Positions 1 to 10,913 of a stretch of 64,000 nt of DNA are shown in pieces. Position 1 is the stretch's first letter, and each line of letters starts with the position of its first letter. The DNA is taken from positions 186,001 to 250,000 of the forward strand of contig JAPDRN010000027.1 of NCBI GenBank assembly GCA_030247855.1, read 5' to 3'. Both the position numbers and the translations under genes were made by a program. The notes beneath the pieces were generated by a model, which saw only the letters and a program-made list of their open reading frames with translations, searched no databases and was not told where the DNA came from. The DNA comes from Knufia peltigerae. Its lineage: Eukaryota; Ascomycota; Eurotiomycetes; Chaetothyriales; Trichomeriaceae.

Positions 1-1534
1 AAGCAGTTCCATGTGATGGCTTCCTTGCCCCTACTTGTTACGAAGTATCCATCATCCGTTTTCCGTCTGCGCTTCTATGTCGGAATCTACCCACGGGTTA
101 CAAGGCGCTCATCACACTGTCAAACTCAGTCACGATTTAATCTGTTCAATATTTCATTACTGATTGTTACCCTTTCCCTCGAAGTTCCCAGGCTTTCTCA
201 TTTTTGTGGATCGACAACAGCACAAGGCTGACACCGATTGCCCTGTGACATGCCTTGGTGGCCTCGGGGTGGATGCCCTTTAGTTTCTCCCCTCTGCACC
301 ATCACCTGAGTCTCTTTGTAAGAATTCGCTAACGAATAGCTATCTGGGTATGGGGAAAGGGTCCTCCGCTCCTCCCAACGCCTATCTCGCTGATTCTGTT
401 CAATGCGTCCGATGGGGGCACAACTCTCCGGGATGGTCACTTTGCTCGCTGCCTTTGAGTTAGACCACAGAATGACAGCACTTAGCTCGCTATCCACAGG
501 GAATTCAATGCTGTCTAAGCCACAAACCACGTTGCTTGGGTGTTGTTTGTGCTAGTGGAAGATGGTTGCCGGGGACGAGTGGGAGAAGTATCGGCATCTA
601 CCGCGGACAGACGTCGACACGGACAAAGACCCTTCAAATCGCCAATACATCTGAACTCAGATCTGGGGAGAAGTCTCTACACCCAATAGAAACTTTCCGA
701 TGTCGATCTAGAAGGCGATTTTGACAAATTTCCATCTCTGTTCTCGGTTTCGGCGTCCTCCAGCTTGGTCCGTGCAAACGTCAAATCTAAGAGCACTGTT
801 CACATGTTTATCGCTCCCACATCTCAACAACACTCTACAGTAAGAACTATCCTGCATAAGGGATTCTGGAAAACTTTGGCCGGTCGCCATGCTCGCCATG
901 CTCGCCAAGTGTCTGGGTCTCATACCCTGGATTGGTGATGTCCACTAAGGTCTCCCACGTGGGCTCGTTGCAGAGATGGTTCTTTCCATCTTGGCCATAC
1001 TACTCAAGCGTTCGGCGAAGTCATGGCGAAAGGGAAACCACCATCGATTTTAAGACAGGCGCAGTTGTTCAGTTCATGACACTGTTGTCTTGCCTTGTCA
1101 GAACCGAATCCTCCTTTTGAACCTGCGGTGCCGACTCATCCATCGACCGCGGCAATCCAAACTTTTGGGATAGTTGTCCGTGCGCGAACCTTCTCTTATT
1201 GAATACATCAAGCACTGACCTTTCGCTGCAAATACCTCTGCATGATGTAAATCAGTGGCAACCTGAACCCCATTGTTGAGAGGCATGTACCATGACATCG
1301 ATATCGACCACCCAGACTGTGCGGCACAAGGTTTTGTGGCCGATTCAAAAATGTGACAACGAGGCTGGGTTGGGTCGATGCATGACTAGTTCTAACATGC
1401 CATGACCTTTACGAAGTCCAGGAAACTTCGTTACCAACCTGTGACCTTCAACTCTCATCTCATCAGGCCACGACTTGTCGTTTCACCTCTGATTCCTGGA
1501 ATCCCCCTCTGGTGTTTTGAACGGTCACGCCGAT
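1..1534. other. No gene recognised at left edge
   Basis: Only short open frames without recognisable protein motifs occur here, on both strands. No splice pattern joined them into a convincing protein. The last few hundred bases probably carry the promoter of the FAD monooxygenase that starts at 1535. Confidence 0.5.
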
Positions 1535-3070
1535 ATGGATGAATCAAGTGCACATAAGCTCTGCGGTCTCAAAGTACTTATCGTAGGAGGATCAATTGGC
1601 GGTTTAGCCACTGCTATTGCCCTCAAGGCACAAGGTCATCATGTTACTGTACATTCCCTCACAGCTTTCGGATGTGGAAAGGGTTTGTATCTGACGCGGA
1701 ACAACAGGTTTATGAGCAAGCACTCGTCCCAGATACAATGGGCGCCGGGATCACAATCTTCCCGAATTCACTTCGTGCCCTCGATATGCTAGGCATCGAC
1801 ACCGCCCAGATCAGAGCGGTGAGAATCAAGATGGTGAGGATGGATTATGAAGCCTCTGGGTGACACGTACAAGGGTTAATTATCGGCAGATGATCAGGAC
1901 GTCAATAGAGGAAGATGGTTCGGCTGATGCCATTGAAAACGATATTGATGAGAAGGCTTGGGTATACACCGTATTCCCGCTTGACAGTAAGGACCAGCAC
2001 TGATCAGTCACAGCCATGGTATCAGACGACGTACCAAGATCTCTTTGTCTCTCTCTGGGAGGCTGCACACGACAACTCCAAACCCGGTCCCAAGATTGAC
2101 ATTGTCACCTCAAAGTCGGTCATTAGTATTGATCCGTCCAGGGCCTTGATATACTTTTCGGATGGGACAGAAGCAGAGGGAGATGTAGTCATCGGAGCTG
2201 ATGGTGTGCACTCTGTTTGTCGATCATTCGTACCTGGAGGAAGTTTTCAGCGATTCCGCATCAAGCGTCACGTCTTCCGAGCCTTGATCCCTTGCGAACG
2301 GCTCGAGAATGACTCTAGGACGATCAAATTCATCGAGACAGACGGTCGGGCGCACTGCTACAACCACCAAGAGAAGAGCCTTCTCATCACACCGGCGTCG
2401 AACGGCCAGAGCCTGTGCATCAAATTCCTTTACGAAGATCGTATGGCGTTCAAGAACTTGAGCAAGGACTGGAGAGACCCGTCGAGCAAGAAGAAGCTTT
2501 TGCGGCTTGCTGCAGGCTTGCCCGACGAATGCATGGCCCTCTTCGAAAATATTTTGGACCGGGACCTCCAGGATCAACCAATTTGGGACATGGACCCACT
2601 GATGACATTTCAATCCAACCGGATGGCCTTGATGGGAGACGCAGCACACCCCATGCCACCATACTGTGGCCAAAGAATCGCCATGGCACTGGAGGACGCT
2701 CTCGCACTGGGTGTCATCCTTGAGCCCGAGACACCTAATAGTGAGGTCGACGAACGACTCAAGCTTTATTCCAACACTCGCAAGACCCGCGCCGTCGCCG
2801 TGCAACAGACGTTGAGAGGGCTCTCTGAGGCGGACATGAGAAACTTTGCCACTGAATTTGACGGTGAGTGAGCTTGACTCGCAGAAGAAGGAAAGGGGGT
2901 TTTGCGAATTCTGACTAGTCGATAGCATACTCTTTCCACACGTACATCCTTGGTCACGACGAGCGCGAGCACATATGTCAAGCCTTGTGTATTTGGAAGA
3001 AGCAACAGTGTCTGAGGCAGGGTTCGATGGGTTTTCTGGAGTTGCCGAAACCATCGACGCAGATATTTGA
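1535..3070 (+). CDS. FAD-dependent monooxygenase (aromatic hydroxylase-like)
   Basis: Predicted group A flavoprotein monooxygenase of the salicylate-hydroxylase/PHBH type, which uses NAD(P)H and O2 to hydroxylate an aromatic or similar substrate. Introns 1649-1707, 1819-1889, 1962-2013 and 2864-2918 (59, 71, 52 and 55 nt, all GT-AG) join three reading frames into about 432 residues, the usual family size. The N-terminus has the FAD Rossmann motif in the GGSIGG form. The middle has an IGADGVHS motif, and the C-terminal part has GDAAHPMPPY with a following GQR where most relatives have GQG. The start at 1535 is the first ATG in frame just before the Rossmann strand. The substrate cannot be told. 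The splice model is inferred, but phase and motif order agree at every join. Confidence 0.75.
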
Positions 3071-4294
3071 AGAAGAACGTAGAGGAGACGGAGGAAAGAG
3101 CCGTCGAAGATCTCCTTCGCCGAAGAAGTGGTGGTCGATAGGAAGAAAGGGGTCCAAGACATGGTCCAGGGTGTTTTCTTCATCCAGAGAGACGCTTCGA
3201 CCTGTTGTTGCAACATCATGATACCAAAGCCGGAGCACAAAGTATGAAAGTACTGGAAGAAGGTATGTACACCACGATTGACTTGGATAACGACTCAAAG
3301 ACTCGAGAGATCAAGAAGATGGGGGCGTTTCAGGTATCGTGATGTTGTTGTTGTTGATGTTTCTGCTCGACCCTTTTCTCGTATCAAATCCAGGAGGAGG
3401 GCGTTTTGGGAGCATTGGGGGAGATGTTCAAACCTACAGACGCTGTTTACGGCCTACAGGCATCTGTCTCGACTGAAGCTGCCGCCATCGCCGCCGCCGC
3501 CACGGTATATAGGTACTCTTGTACTATGTACCATGTTCTGACCGGCACATGGCCATGAGGAAGGCTTTACTTGCTTAACTATATTAGATACATACATGCG
3601 TGTTAGAGATAATAATGTAGACGAGCGTTATAGACGCAATACGTCCTTGTAAACGTAAACGATTTGTACTCTGTAGTTCAAACTAGTTTACTGGTATATA
3701 GTGATGGTTTTCTGTTTGCAGGTACACAATGAACGAAGAGGTGCACGAGAGTACTCAACAGAGGTCGCCCACGCACCAGTAGAAAGTCCCATTGACGAGG
3801 GCATGCAGTTGCGTATAACCAAAGACGCATGATTCAGATCGACGCATCTGAACAAGATGTAAAGCGGCTAGTAGACTCTTGGTCAGTGCCGGACAAGATT
3901 GGTTTGTGGGAAGCATTTAAGCAGTTATGGAGTTGGAATCCTCCATCTCTAGGTGCATGACTAAGCCTTGACTAAAAACCAGCCTCAAATGTGGCCGTGC
4001 AATCCGAATCGAGGCTTAGCGTGATCGTCGGTGATCGACCTGTGGCGTTCCCGCAGCCTTTTATTTTCCAGTAGTCGTAAAAGGGGGTGCCACCTCTCGA
4101 TTCTCATACTACGGCCATGCTCTTCTCGCTTCTCGACTTAAGCGCTACTTGATCATCGGCTATGGCCATCGCGTAAGTCGGAACCAATCCCGTGATCGCC
4201 ACATGAAGTTATTGACACACGTGCACAGAAACCCAGATGCTCCCGCTGACTCCTGCTCGCCGTCCCGGTTCATGGAGGAAGTCATGGATGATGG
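3071..4294. other. Intergenic, no gene recognised
   Basis: Short frames only. It holds the 3' flank of the FAD monooxygenase and the 5' flank of the kinase-like gene. Stretches near 3560-3720 are AT-rich. Nothing else could be supported. Confidence 0.45.
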
Positions 4295-5098
4295 ATGGAT
4301 CTGCTCCTCGATGCGCCGAATGGTCTGGCCTATCTCGACGGCACAATCGTGAACCAGAAGGTCATTGGACTAGGGTCAACAGGGCTTGTCATTGAGCAGG
4401 GACGGTGGGCGATCAAGATACCTTACGTTTCGAGAGAAATCATCCGTGGGGTTGATGGACTGCCAGACGAGGTGGAACCTCTGACGCCCGAGGAGGGCGA
4501 CTACGATGACCGGATTCCCCTGATCGAGGAGATCCAGTGCGAAAAGGCAATTTACAGGAGACTGGGGAACCACCATGGCATCGTACGCTGCCACGATCTC
4601 GAGTCGACCGATCCTTCAATCCGAATGGATCGAATGAGCGGGGATCTTCGACATTTTCTCGACGAACAAAAGCGGCCAACACGGCAGACGCAGTTACGCT
4701 GGTTTGTCACATTGGCACACACCATGGCGTATATCCACGAACATCGGATCATCATCGCTGATGTTCGACTGGACAACCTCTTGCTCGACGACCATTTGGC
4801 CATCAAATTCTGCGACTTTGCAGGGTCAACATTGATGCCTCTCGAATGGGATCTGCATGGCACCGACGATTTTGGTTATTCAATCTTGATCGACATTGGA
4901 CAATTCGGGGCCGTCATGTATCAAGTAATCACCGGAAAAAAGTGTAAATTCGAGCTGGGGGAAAAGGAATCCGATAGTTTGTTAACAGGCACTCGACGAG
5001 AAGACCTTCCATCAACCGAAGGTGTTTGGCTAGGTCACATCATTGAGAACTGTTGGACTATGTCCTTTAAGTCTTCCAACGCTTGCCGCAGCCCTTGA
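4295..5098 (+). CDS. Protein-kinase-like protein, C-terminus frame-shifted
   Basis: A 267-residue eukaryotic-type kinase fold. A degenerate glycine loop (GLGSTG) is followed by the ATP-binding lysine in AIKIP, an alpha-C-like stretch with EKAIYRRLG, a catalytic loop IIADVRLDNLL (HRD replaced by IAD but catalytic Asp and Asn kept), and CDFAGS in place of DFG. The C-lobe carries IDIGQFGAV and ends with LGHIIENCW. Just after that tryptophan the good coding signal moves to another frame (about 5055-5165, containing LAAALDQAKLP). So the last dozen residues of this ORF are probably not original: a frameshift near 5050-5065. Many fungal genomes carry families of such small divergent kinases; function is unknown. 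A related decayed copy lies inverted at 6397-6860. Confidence 0.65.
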   Translation: MDLLLDAPNGLAYLDGTIVNQKVIGLGSTGLVIEQGRWAIKIPYVSREIIRGVDGLPDEVEPLTPEEGDYDDRIPLIEEIQCEKAIYRRLGNHHGIVRCHDLESTDPSIRMDRMSGDLRHFLDEQKRPTRQTQLRWFVTLAHTMAYIHEHRIIIADVRLDNLLLDDHLAIKFCDFAGSTLMPLEWDLHGTDDFGYSILIDIGQFGAVMYQVITGKKCKFELGEKESDSLLTGTRREDLPSTEGVWLGHIIENCWTMSFKSSNACRSP

Positions 5099-6396
5099 CC
5101 AGGCAAAACTTCCCGAAGAAGTCCAAGCTCCGATTCCTTCTCAGTCGGCGGACAATCTCTTGACTCTTCAACCTTGACCACCGAGTGTTTTAGGCCTGCT
5201 GCACCTCTGGTGCAAATCGACAGTGAAAGAGCAGCTTCCAGGTGGCTGATCATTTGATCATGATATTGGCTGGTCCCAAGCTGCCTGGGTCTCTGCCTCC
5301 AGTCTTCGGTCTATCAATTCTTTTCCCACCCGCGTACCAGAAAGCTTCGGATCGATGGTTGGGACAGTTGCCATGTTTCTTGACCGATGAGGCTGGATAA
5401 ACGTGCTCCACCTTGTGATCCACGTTGTGTTGACTGGATAGACGAACAACTTCAACAGGAGGCTCGAAGTTATGGCATGGAAGGTGGCCATTCGGTTTCT
5501 TGGTGCAACGGCGGTGATATTTAGGACCTGGGTGGACCACTTGGCAACCACAATAGTTCGGGTTTGACATGGTGACAAACAGCTTTGTCTGGTATAACTT
5601 CTCTTCAAGGTATAAGCGACATCACTCGTGTATATGTTCAAGGTCTGTGAAGCTGGGAGAGGGAGAGAAAGAAGATCAACGCTTGATAACTTCGCCTTCA
5701 TGCCCTTGAGTACGTGGGGTTGCGTCGACCCCGCGAGGTGCTGACCGCACCTGCGCGCCCAGGGAAAAGGGACATATCTATACGAGCTCAGGGAGGGGAC
5801 GTCACCGTAGACCGGGGAGGCCATCTACCGTAAGAGGAACTCGATGGTCTGGCCACGTTTCAAGTGACACAAGCAACACAAGAAATTTACACAAGCAATT
5901 GATGAGCAATTCGATATGCTGACCGGTTCCTCGGTGGAATATTGCCATGCGTTTGGACCTCCTGGCAACAATAAGAGAGAGGTAAGCCTAGTGACCAGAT
6001 TTTGGGAAGCAATGTAGCCTTGAGGCTGCGGTCACGCTGTCCGGGGGCCCTCACGGGTGCCCTGCCGGAGGGCCATAGTACGAGATGCTTCAGGTCTGAA
6101 ATCCGCAAATGCAGTTTGGAAGAGATGAAGATTTCATCCCTGGATATAGTGAGTGGTGTTTCAAGTCGCGTCTACGGATGCCCGACGTCCGTATGAGGAA
6201 GAGGCAACAGGATTATACAAGTCTGCTCTATGGTGACTGTTCATGTGTGCCTCGAAGTGCCTCGAGGACTACACGCGATTCATGGGCCACGTGCTCATTG
6301 AACTCACGAGTGTAAGGGCTCCGGCACTTCCTAGTCCGGCCAGGCTACCATCCAAACTACTTCTGCATATCATGGTCAGATAGTATCTCTTCGTCG
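5099..6396. other. Region without a firm gene
   Basis: The first about 70 bases carry the shifted tail of the kinase-like gene. A possible small Cys-rich ORF on the minus strand (5250-5570) is listed separately. The rest has only overlapping short frames and no recognisable domain. Confidence 0.4.
5250..5570 (-). CDS. Possible small cysteine-rich protein (uncertain)
   Basis: A 106-residue frame with a true ATG. Its first 40 residues look protein-like rather than random: several Cys and His in a compact pattern (YCGCQVVHPG, then RRCTKKPNGHLPCH), followed later by GNCPNH. No signal peptide is visible, so a secreted effector is not suggested. An overlapping longer frame (5258-5824) on the same strand has no such pattern. 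I do not recognise a family. It could be chance, and confidence is low. Confidence 0.25.
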   Translation of the reverse strand: MSNPNYCGCQVVHPGPKYHRRCTKKPNGHLPCHNFEPPVEVVRLSSQHNVDHKVEHVYPASSVKKHGNCPNHRSEAFWYAGGKRIDRPKTGGRDPGSLGPANIMIK

Positions 6397-6860
6397 TCAG
6401 CCCGATCCCGCCAACGTCCCACTCTCTGCTCTCATCTGTTGTGCCACCGAGTCCACTGCCGCAGACAGCTTATGGCAGGTCGCGTAGCTCTCGGTCCAAA
6501 GATTCTCGATGATGTGCCCCAGCCAGAGGTTCTGAGTCCTCGGAAGGTCTCCTCTGCGTGGAAACTCGGCGATCGACGGGTGATGTTGGTGTTTGGAGAG
6601 GTCAGAGCTGCACTTGTCTCCCATGATGACTTCTACGAAGTTATCACCCAGTTGGCTGATGTCCATACAGGCCATGCGAACTCCAGGGGCTGAGATTGAA
6701 ACACACAATCACGCCGTCACAGTTGCCGACACGTTCATAGACTTTCTTTGCATATTGAACATGCTCCTGGGTGTATTCATCGTAAGCTACCTTGACTGTA
6801 ACATCGTTGTTGAACAAAAAGATCATTCCAGTGCCTCCCCCAGCCGATATATCCCCCCGA
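6397..6860 (-). pseudogene. Decayed kinase-like gene with central deletion
   Basis: Read on the minus strand, 6860-6690 encodes a kinase N-lobe: glycine loop SAGGGTGM, then VTVKVAY with the ATP-binding lysine, then an alpha-C-like stretch ending KKVYERVGNCDGVIVCF. In another frame, 6709-6397 encodes the end of a C-lobe: MDISQLGDNF, then RRGDLPRTQN and WLGHIIENLW. These blocks match the two ends of the kinase-like protein at 4295-5098, but the whole catalytic loop and DF(A/G) region between them is missing and the frame changes. It is a deletion derivative of a related gene, in inverted orientation about 1.3 kb away. Confidence 0.65.
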
Positions 6861-7501
6861 CATCTGCATGTCTGCCAAACACATAAAGTCCTGTATCTCG
6901 GAAGGTAGGGGACGCCGCGTTGTCATCGCCATACTGAGGAACTCAATGACCGCATACACATTGCAGTCGAGTTGGTCTGGAACAGGACGGAGGAGATTCA
7001 GGGCAAAAGCAATGCGCAGCCTTGGTAAATTAAGCTTGCACGGCGTACATTCTCAAACTGGATGATTGAATAAGCTTAATTTTAAACACTAGGAACCGTC
7101 GTCGGGCTAAATAAATGCTAATGTACGGAATAAGGCCGTTGTCCAATTGACATATCTTTCGAAGATGACATATTCTAGTACGGAGAGAAAAGCGCGCACA
7201 CATTCTTCACACATACACATATATACACACACACATACGAACAGATAGGCGGAGAGAGAGAGAGAGTGCAAAAGAAAAATGCGTGGCACTTTATTATTGC
7301 GTTTTTGGTTTTGGCATCAGGATTCATTGGTCAACCAGGTGACTCAGCAATAAATGAGACGCGCTAAAAAACCAATTTACGCGTCAACGCGTCAGACGTG
7401 TTCTGCGCTATTGCACCGATATTCGTTCCTCCCCTGATCGTCGGCGTACACATTGATCTCGTTGCAATTTTAGTCCACCATCTCGATAAACCACTTTGAC
7501 C
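6861..7501. other. MCM3 upstream region with simple repeats
   Basis: No gene recognised. It includes an AC-rich simple repeat (about 7207-7237), a GA repeat (about 7251-7266) and, near the 3' end, the short pyrimidine-rich leader of MCM3. Confidence 0.5.
7207..7266. repeat. AC and GA microsatellite tracts
   Basis: Alternating AC/AT dinucleotides are followed by a run of GA dinucleotides, about 235-295 bp upstream of the MCM3 start codon. They are low-complexity tracts with no coding value. Confidence 0.8.
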
Positions 7502-10250
7502 ATGGCGCTCGATACGTTCCAACTTCGCGATAAAGCGGTGCAGGACAGAATTCGCAATGCCACCGAATTCCTGGACCCTACCGACGATGAAGCCAGATCC
7601 TACCGAGGCGACATTGTGTTGATGCTCAACCGCGGCCTGCGAAGACTCGTGGTCAGCATCGACGATATCAGAGCACACTCACGGGAGCTCGCCGACGGTA
7701 TCCTCTACAAGCCATTTGATTATTCCCTCGCCTTCGACGCCGCGCTCAAGAAAGTCATCGGCACGATCCCAAACCGACCTCCCTTCGAGCAAGATGAAGA
7801 TCGCTTATACTATGTCGCGTTCTCGGGATCGTTTGGAGAAAATACCTGCAATCCGAGGACCTTGGGGAGCTCATTGCTCAACCGAATGGTCTGCTTGGAA
7901 GGAATTGTCACAAAGTGCAGTCTAGTGCGGCCAAAAGTTGTCAAGAGTGTGCATTGGAACGAAAAAAAGCAAACCTTCCACTTCAGAGAGTACAGAGATC
8001 AAACAATGAGCGCAAACGCGCCCGCTAGTCTGAGTGTCTACCCGCAGGAAGACGGAGAGGGGAATCCGGTAAGCAAAGGCTGCATCTTCGTGCAAAGATT
8101 CCAGGCACTAATGACAACGGCAGTTGGTCACCGAGTACGGCTACTGCACATACCGAGACCACCAGACAATCAGCATACAAGAAATGCCAGAACGAGCACC
8201 GGCCGGTCAGCTCCCGCGAGGTGTCGATGTCATCATGGACGATGACATGGTCGACCGAGTCAAGCCTGGAGATCGCATCCAGCTGGTTGGCATCTTCAGA
8301 TCCCTGGGCAACAGAAACGCTGGGTCGGGCTCCTCTATCTTCAGGACCCTGATCCTGGCCAACAACGTCGTTTTGCTATCATCGAAGTCTGGCGGTGGGA
8401 TCGCAGAAGCCCAATATACCGACCAGGACGTGCGAAACATCAACAAGTTTGCCAAAAAGCACAACATTTTCGAACTGCTGTCACAATCACTGGCGCCCAG
8501 TATTTACGGACACGACTATATCAAGAAATCGATTCTCCTCATGCTGCTAGGAGGTATGGAAAAGAACTTGCCGAACGGTACTCACTTGAGAGGTGACATC
8601 AACATCTTGATGGTTGGTGATCCCTCAACCGCAAAGTCCCAGCTTCTGAGATTTGTGCTCAACACTGCTCCCTTGGCAATCGCTACAACTGGCCGCGGTT
8701 CTTCTGGAGTCGGTTTGACTGCCGCCGTCACCACAGACAAAGAGACCGGCGAGAGGAGGCTCGAAGCTGGTGCCATGGTCCTCGGAGATCGTGGCGTGGT
8801 TTGCATTGATGAATTCGACAAGATGAGCGACATCGACCGTGTTGCCATCCACGAAGTCATGGAACAGCAGACCGTGACTATTGCGAAAGCCGGCATTCAC
8901 ACATCACTCAATGCCAGATGCAGTGTCATTGCTGCCGCCAACCCCATATTTGGCCAGTACGACAGCAACAAGGATCCACACAAGAACATTGCCCTACCAG
9001 ATTCTTTACTGTCACGTTTCGATTTGCTCTTCATCGTCACAGATGACATCGACGATAAGCGAGACCGCATGATATCTGAGCATGTCCTCCGAATGCATCA
9101 ATATCGCTCGCCTGGGACCGAGGAAGGTGCACCCGTTCGCGAACAAGCTAACCAGATCTTGGGAATTGGCGTTCAAGAGGAGCACAATGCGAAGCAGACA
9201 TCTGAAGTGTACGAAAAGTACAATGCCGTCTTGCACTCTGGATTCACCATTGCAGGCTCCAGTAGACGTCGGAATGCTAACTCTCAAGCCCACCCTGTCA
9301 GCATGCCGTTCCTGAAGAAGTACATCCAATACGCCAAGAGCCGATGCAAACCCAACCTGACCAAAGAAGCGAGCGATTATATTGTCAATGCTTATGCGGA
9401 CTTGAGAAACGACCAGATGAAGGCGAACCAACGTCGAACCAGCCCAATCACGGCCCGAACGTTGGAAACCCTGATCCGTCTGTCGACTGCCCATGCGAAG
9501 GTCAGATTGTCCAGTCGCGTTGAGAAGGCGGATGCTCTGATAGCAGAGGAGCTCCTGAAGTTCGCCTTGTTCCGTGAGATCCCCGAGAAGGTGGACGGAA
9601 GAAGAAAGAGACGCAAGACTCGCGATGCAGATGCAGACAGTTCCGAAGAGACCAACAACTCTTCCAGTGATGACGACGACGACGATAGTGTTGATGGTGA
9701 TATAGCATATCGCGGCACCAGACCCGGTGGCAGCGGGCGTGGCTCGAAGCCTCAGACTCGCAGCCAACGATCCGGACGTACCAACGCCAGAGCTTCTGGA
9801 CGTGGCACTGGACTAGCCGATGCCGAAGATTACGACCATGAAGACTCTGGAGAGCAGCATCAGCCCACCAGCTCTCGACACTCCAGACAGACAGGGGCAG
9901 AGTCACAAATGTCCCGCATGAGTATCGCCAGCTCTTTGCCCAGCTCCCAACTTCCCTCCACACAGGCCGACACTCAATCGCAGGGCGAGACTCAAGAGCC
10001 ACCACCAGCCGCCATCTCATCCGCACGTCTCGACATGTTCCGTCGTGCTCTCGGTCCGTTGATGGTCACTTCGCTGTTCCAGAATGACATGGCCACCGTG
10101 CCAGATGTCACGGCTGCGGTCAACCATGCAATGGAGCAGAGGAATCAAGAGGAATTTTCCGACGTCGAGGTCCTTGCCGCACTCAAGGAGATGGGAGACC
10201 AGAACCTGATCATGTTCCTGGAGGACAGTGGCGAGGTTTACAAGCTGTGA
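7502..10250 (+). CDS. mcm3: DNA replication licensing helicase subunit MCM3
   Basis: MCM3 is one of six AAA+ subunits of the MCM2-7 replicative helicase, loaded at origins and active in the nucleus. One intron (8069-8123, 55 nt) joins the frames to give about 897 residues. The N-terminal third has the MCM OB-fold region (GIVTKCSLVRPKVVKS). The AAA+ core has Walker A GDPSTAKSQLLR at about residue 354, the MCM signature GRGSSGVGLTAAV, Walker B CIDEFDKM at about 414, and arginine finger SRFD at about 486. ANPIFGQYD matches the MCM3 form of the sensor region. The C-terminus has an acidic, serine-rich linker (about 9600-10010), then a winged-helix-like end. The ATG at 7502 is in good context. This is a conserved housekeeping gene amid accessory ones. 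Confidence 0.97.
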
Positions 10251-10913
10251 TGAAGAAGGGAAATAGCTGGCCGTGCTTTTTGGGTTTTGGCTTTTGTGAT
10301 TCGTTTGTGTACTGTTTGTTGCGTGTTCGATGTTTCTCGACTGAGGGCATATATCTGCGGCGCCGTGGAAGGGAACGGGTGAACGAGTTTATGGTCAGGT
10401 AAACAACTGTTTTCTCAAAGGATTATACCGGAACGATGCCACATAGAAGGGCCATGCTTTGACGAGTCCAATGAAAGAACTACTCCCATGAGTGTCGCCG
10501 CGCGAGCATTCTTTGTTAATTATATTTATGGTTCTCTTCTGTGTGTGTGTGTTTGTGATGGGAGTATATATTCAAACTTGACTTGATCATCCACTCTTTG
10601 AAGAAGACGCGTATGATTGTTACTTGCCTACTTGTTATTACATCCATCCACCTGTATTCGTTGGGGGAGGAGTCTGTTCATGAGGCTGAATCTGTAGTGT
10701 CCAGTCCAAATGAGATGCTCTTCTTCGTCGCCTTCAGCCTCGCTGATTTCCCTATCCGTTTTTACTGACTCCTGGGCTTCATTGGCATGAATGAAACGTC
10801 GCCAAGGGCGTGGAAGGTTGGGATTGGCTTTGATACCAGTATCGAGGTCACTAAATGCCACCTTCACAGCATTGTTAATATCGGGTATCAGGCGTGCAAA
10901 ATCCCGTTCCCTT
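10251..10913. other. Convergent intergenic region
   Basis: 3' flanks of MCM3 (plus) and of the MFS permease (minus). It includes a short TG repeat near 10541-10555. No gene recognised. Confidence 0.5.

Noticed and set aside
2224..3240. 338-codon minus-strand open frame over the FAD monooxygenase
   Set aside because: It is antisense to exons with clear FAD motifs and shows no domain; it is a codon-bias shadow.
9012..9767. 251-codon minus-strand frame over MCM3
   Set aside because: Antisense to the conserved AAA+ region; no domain.
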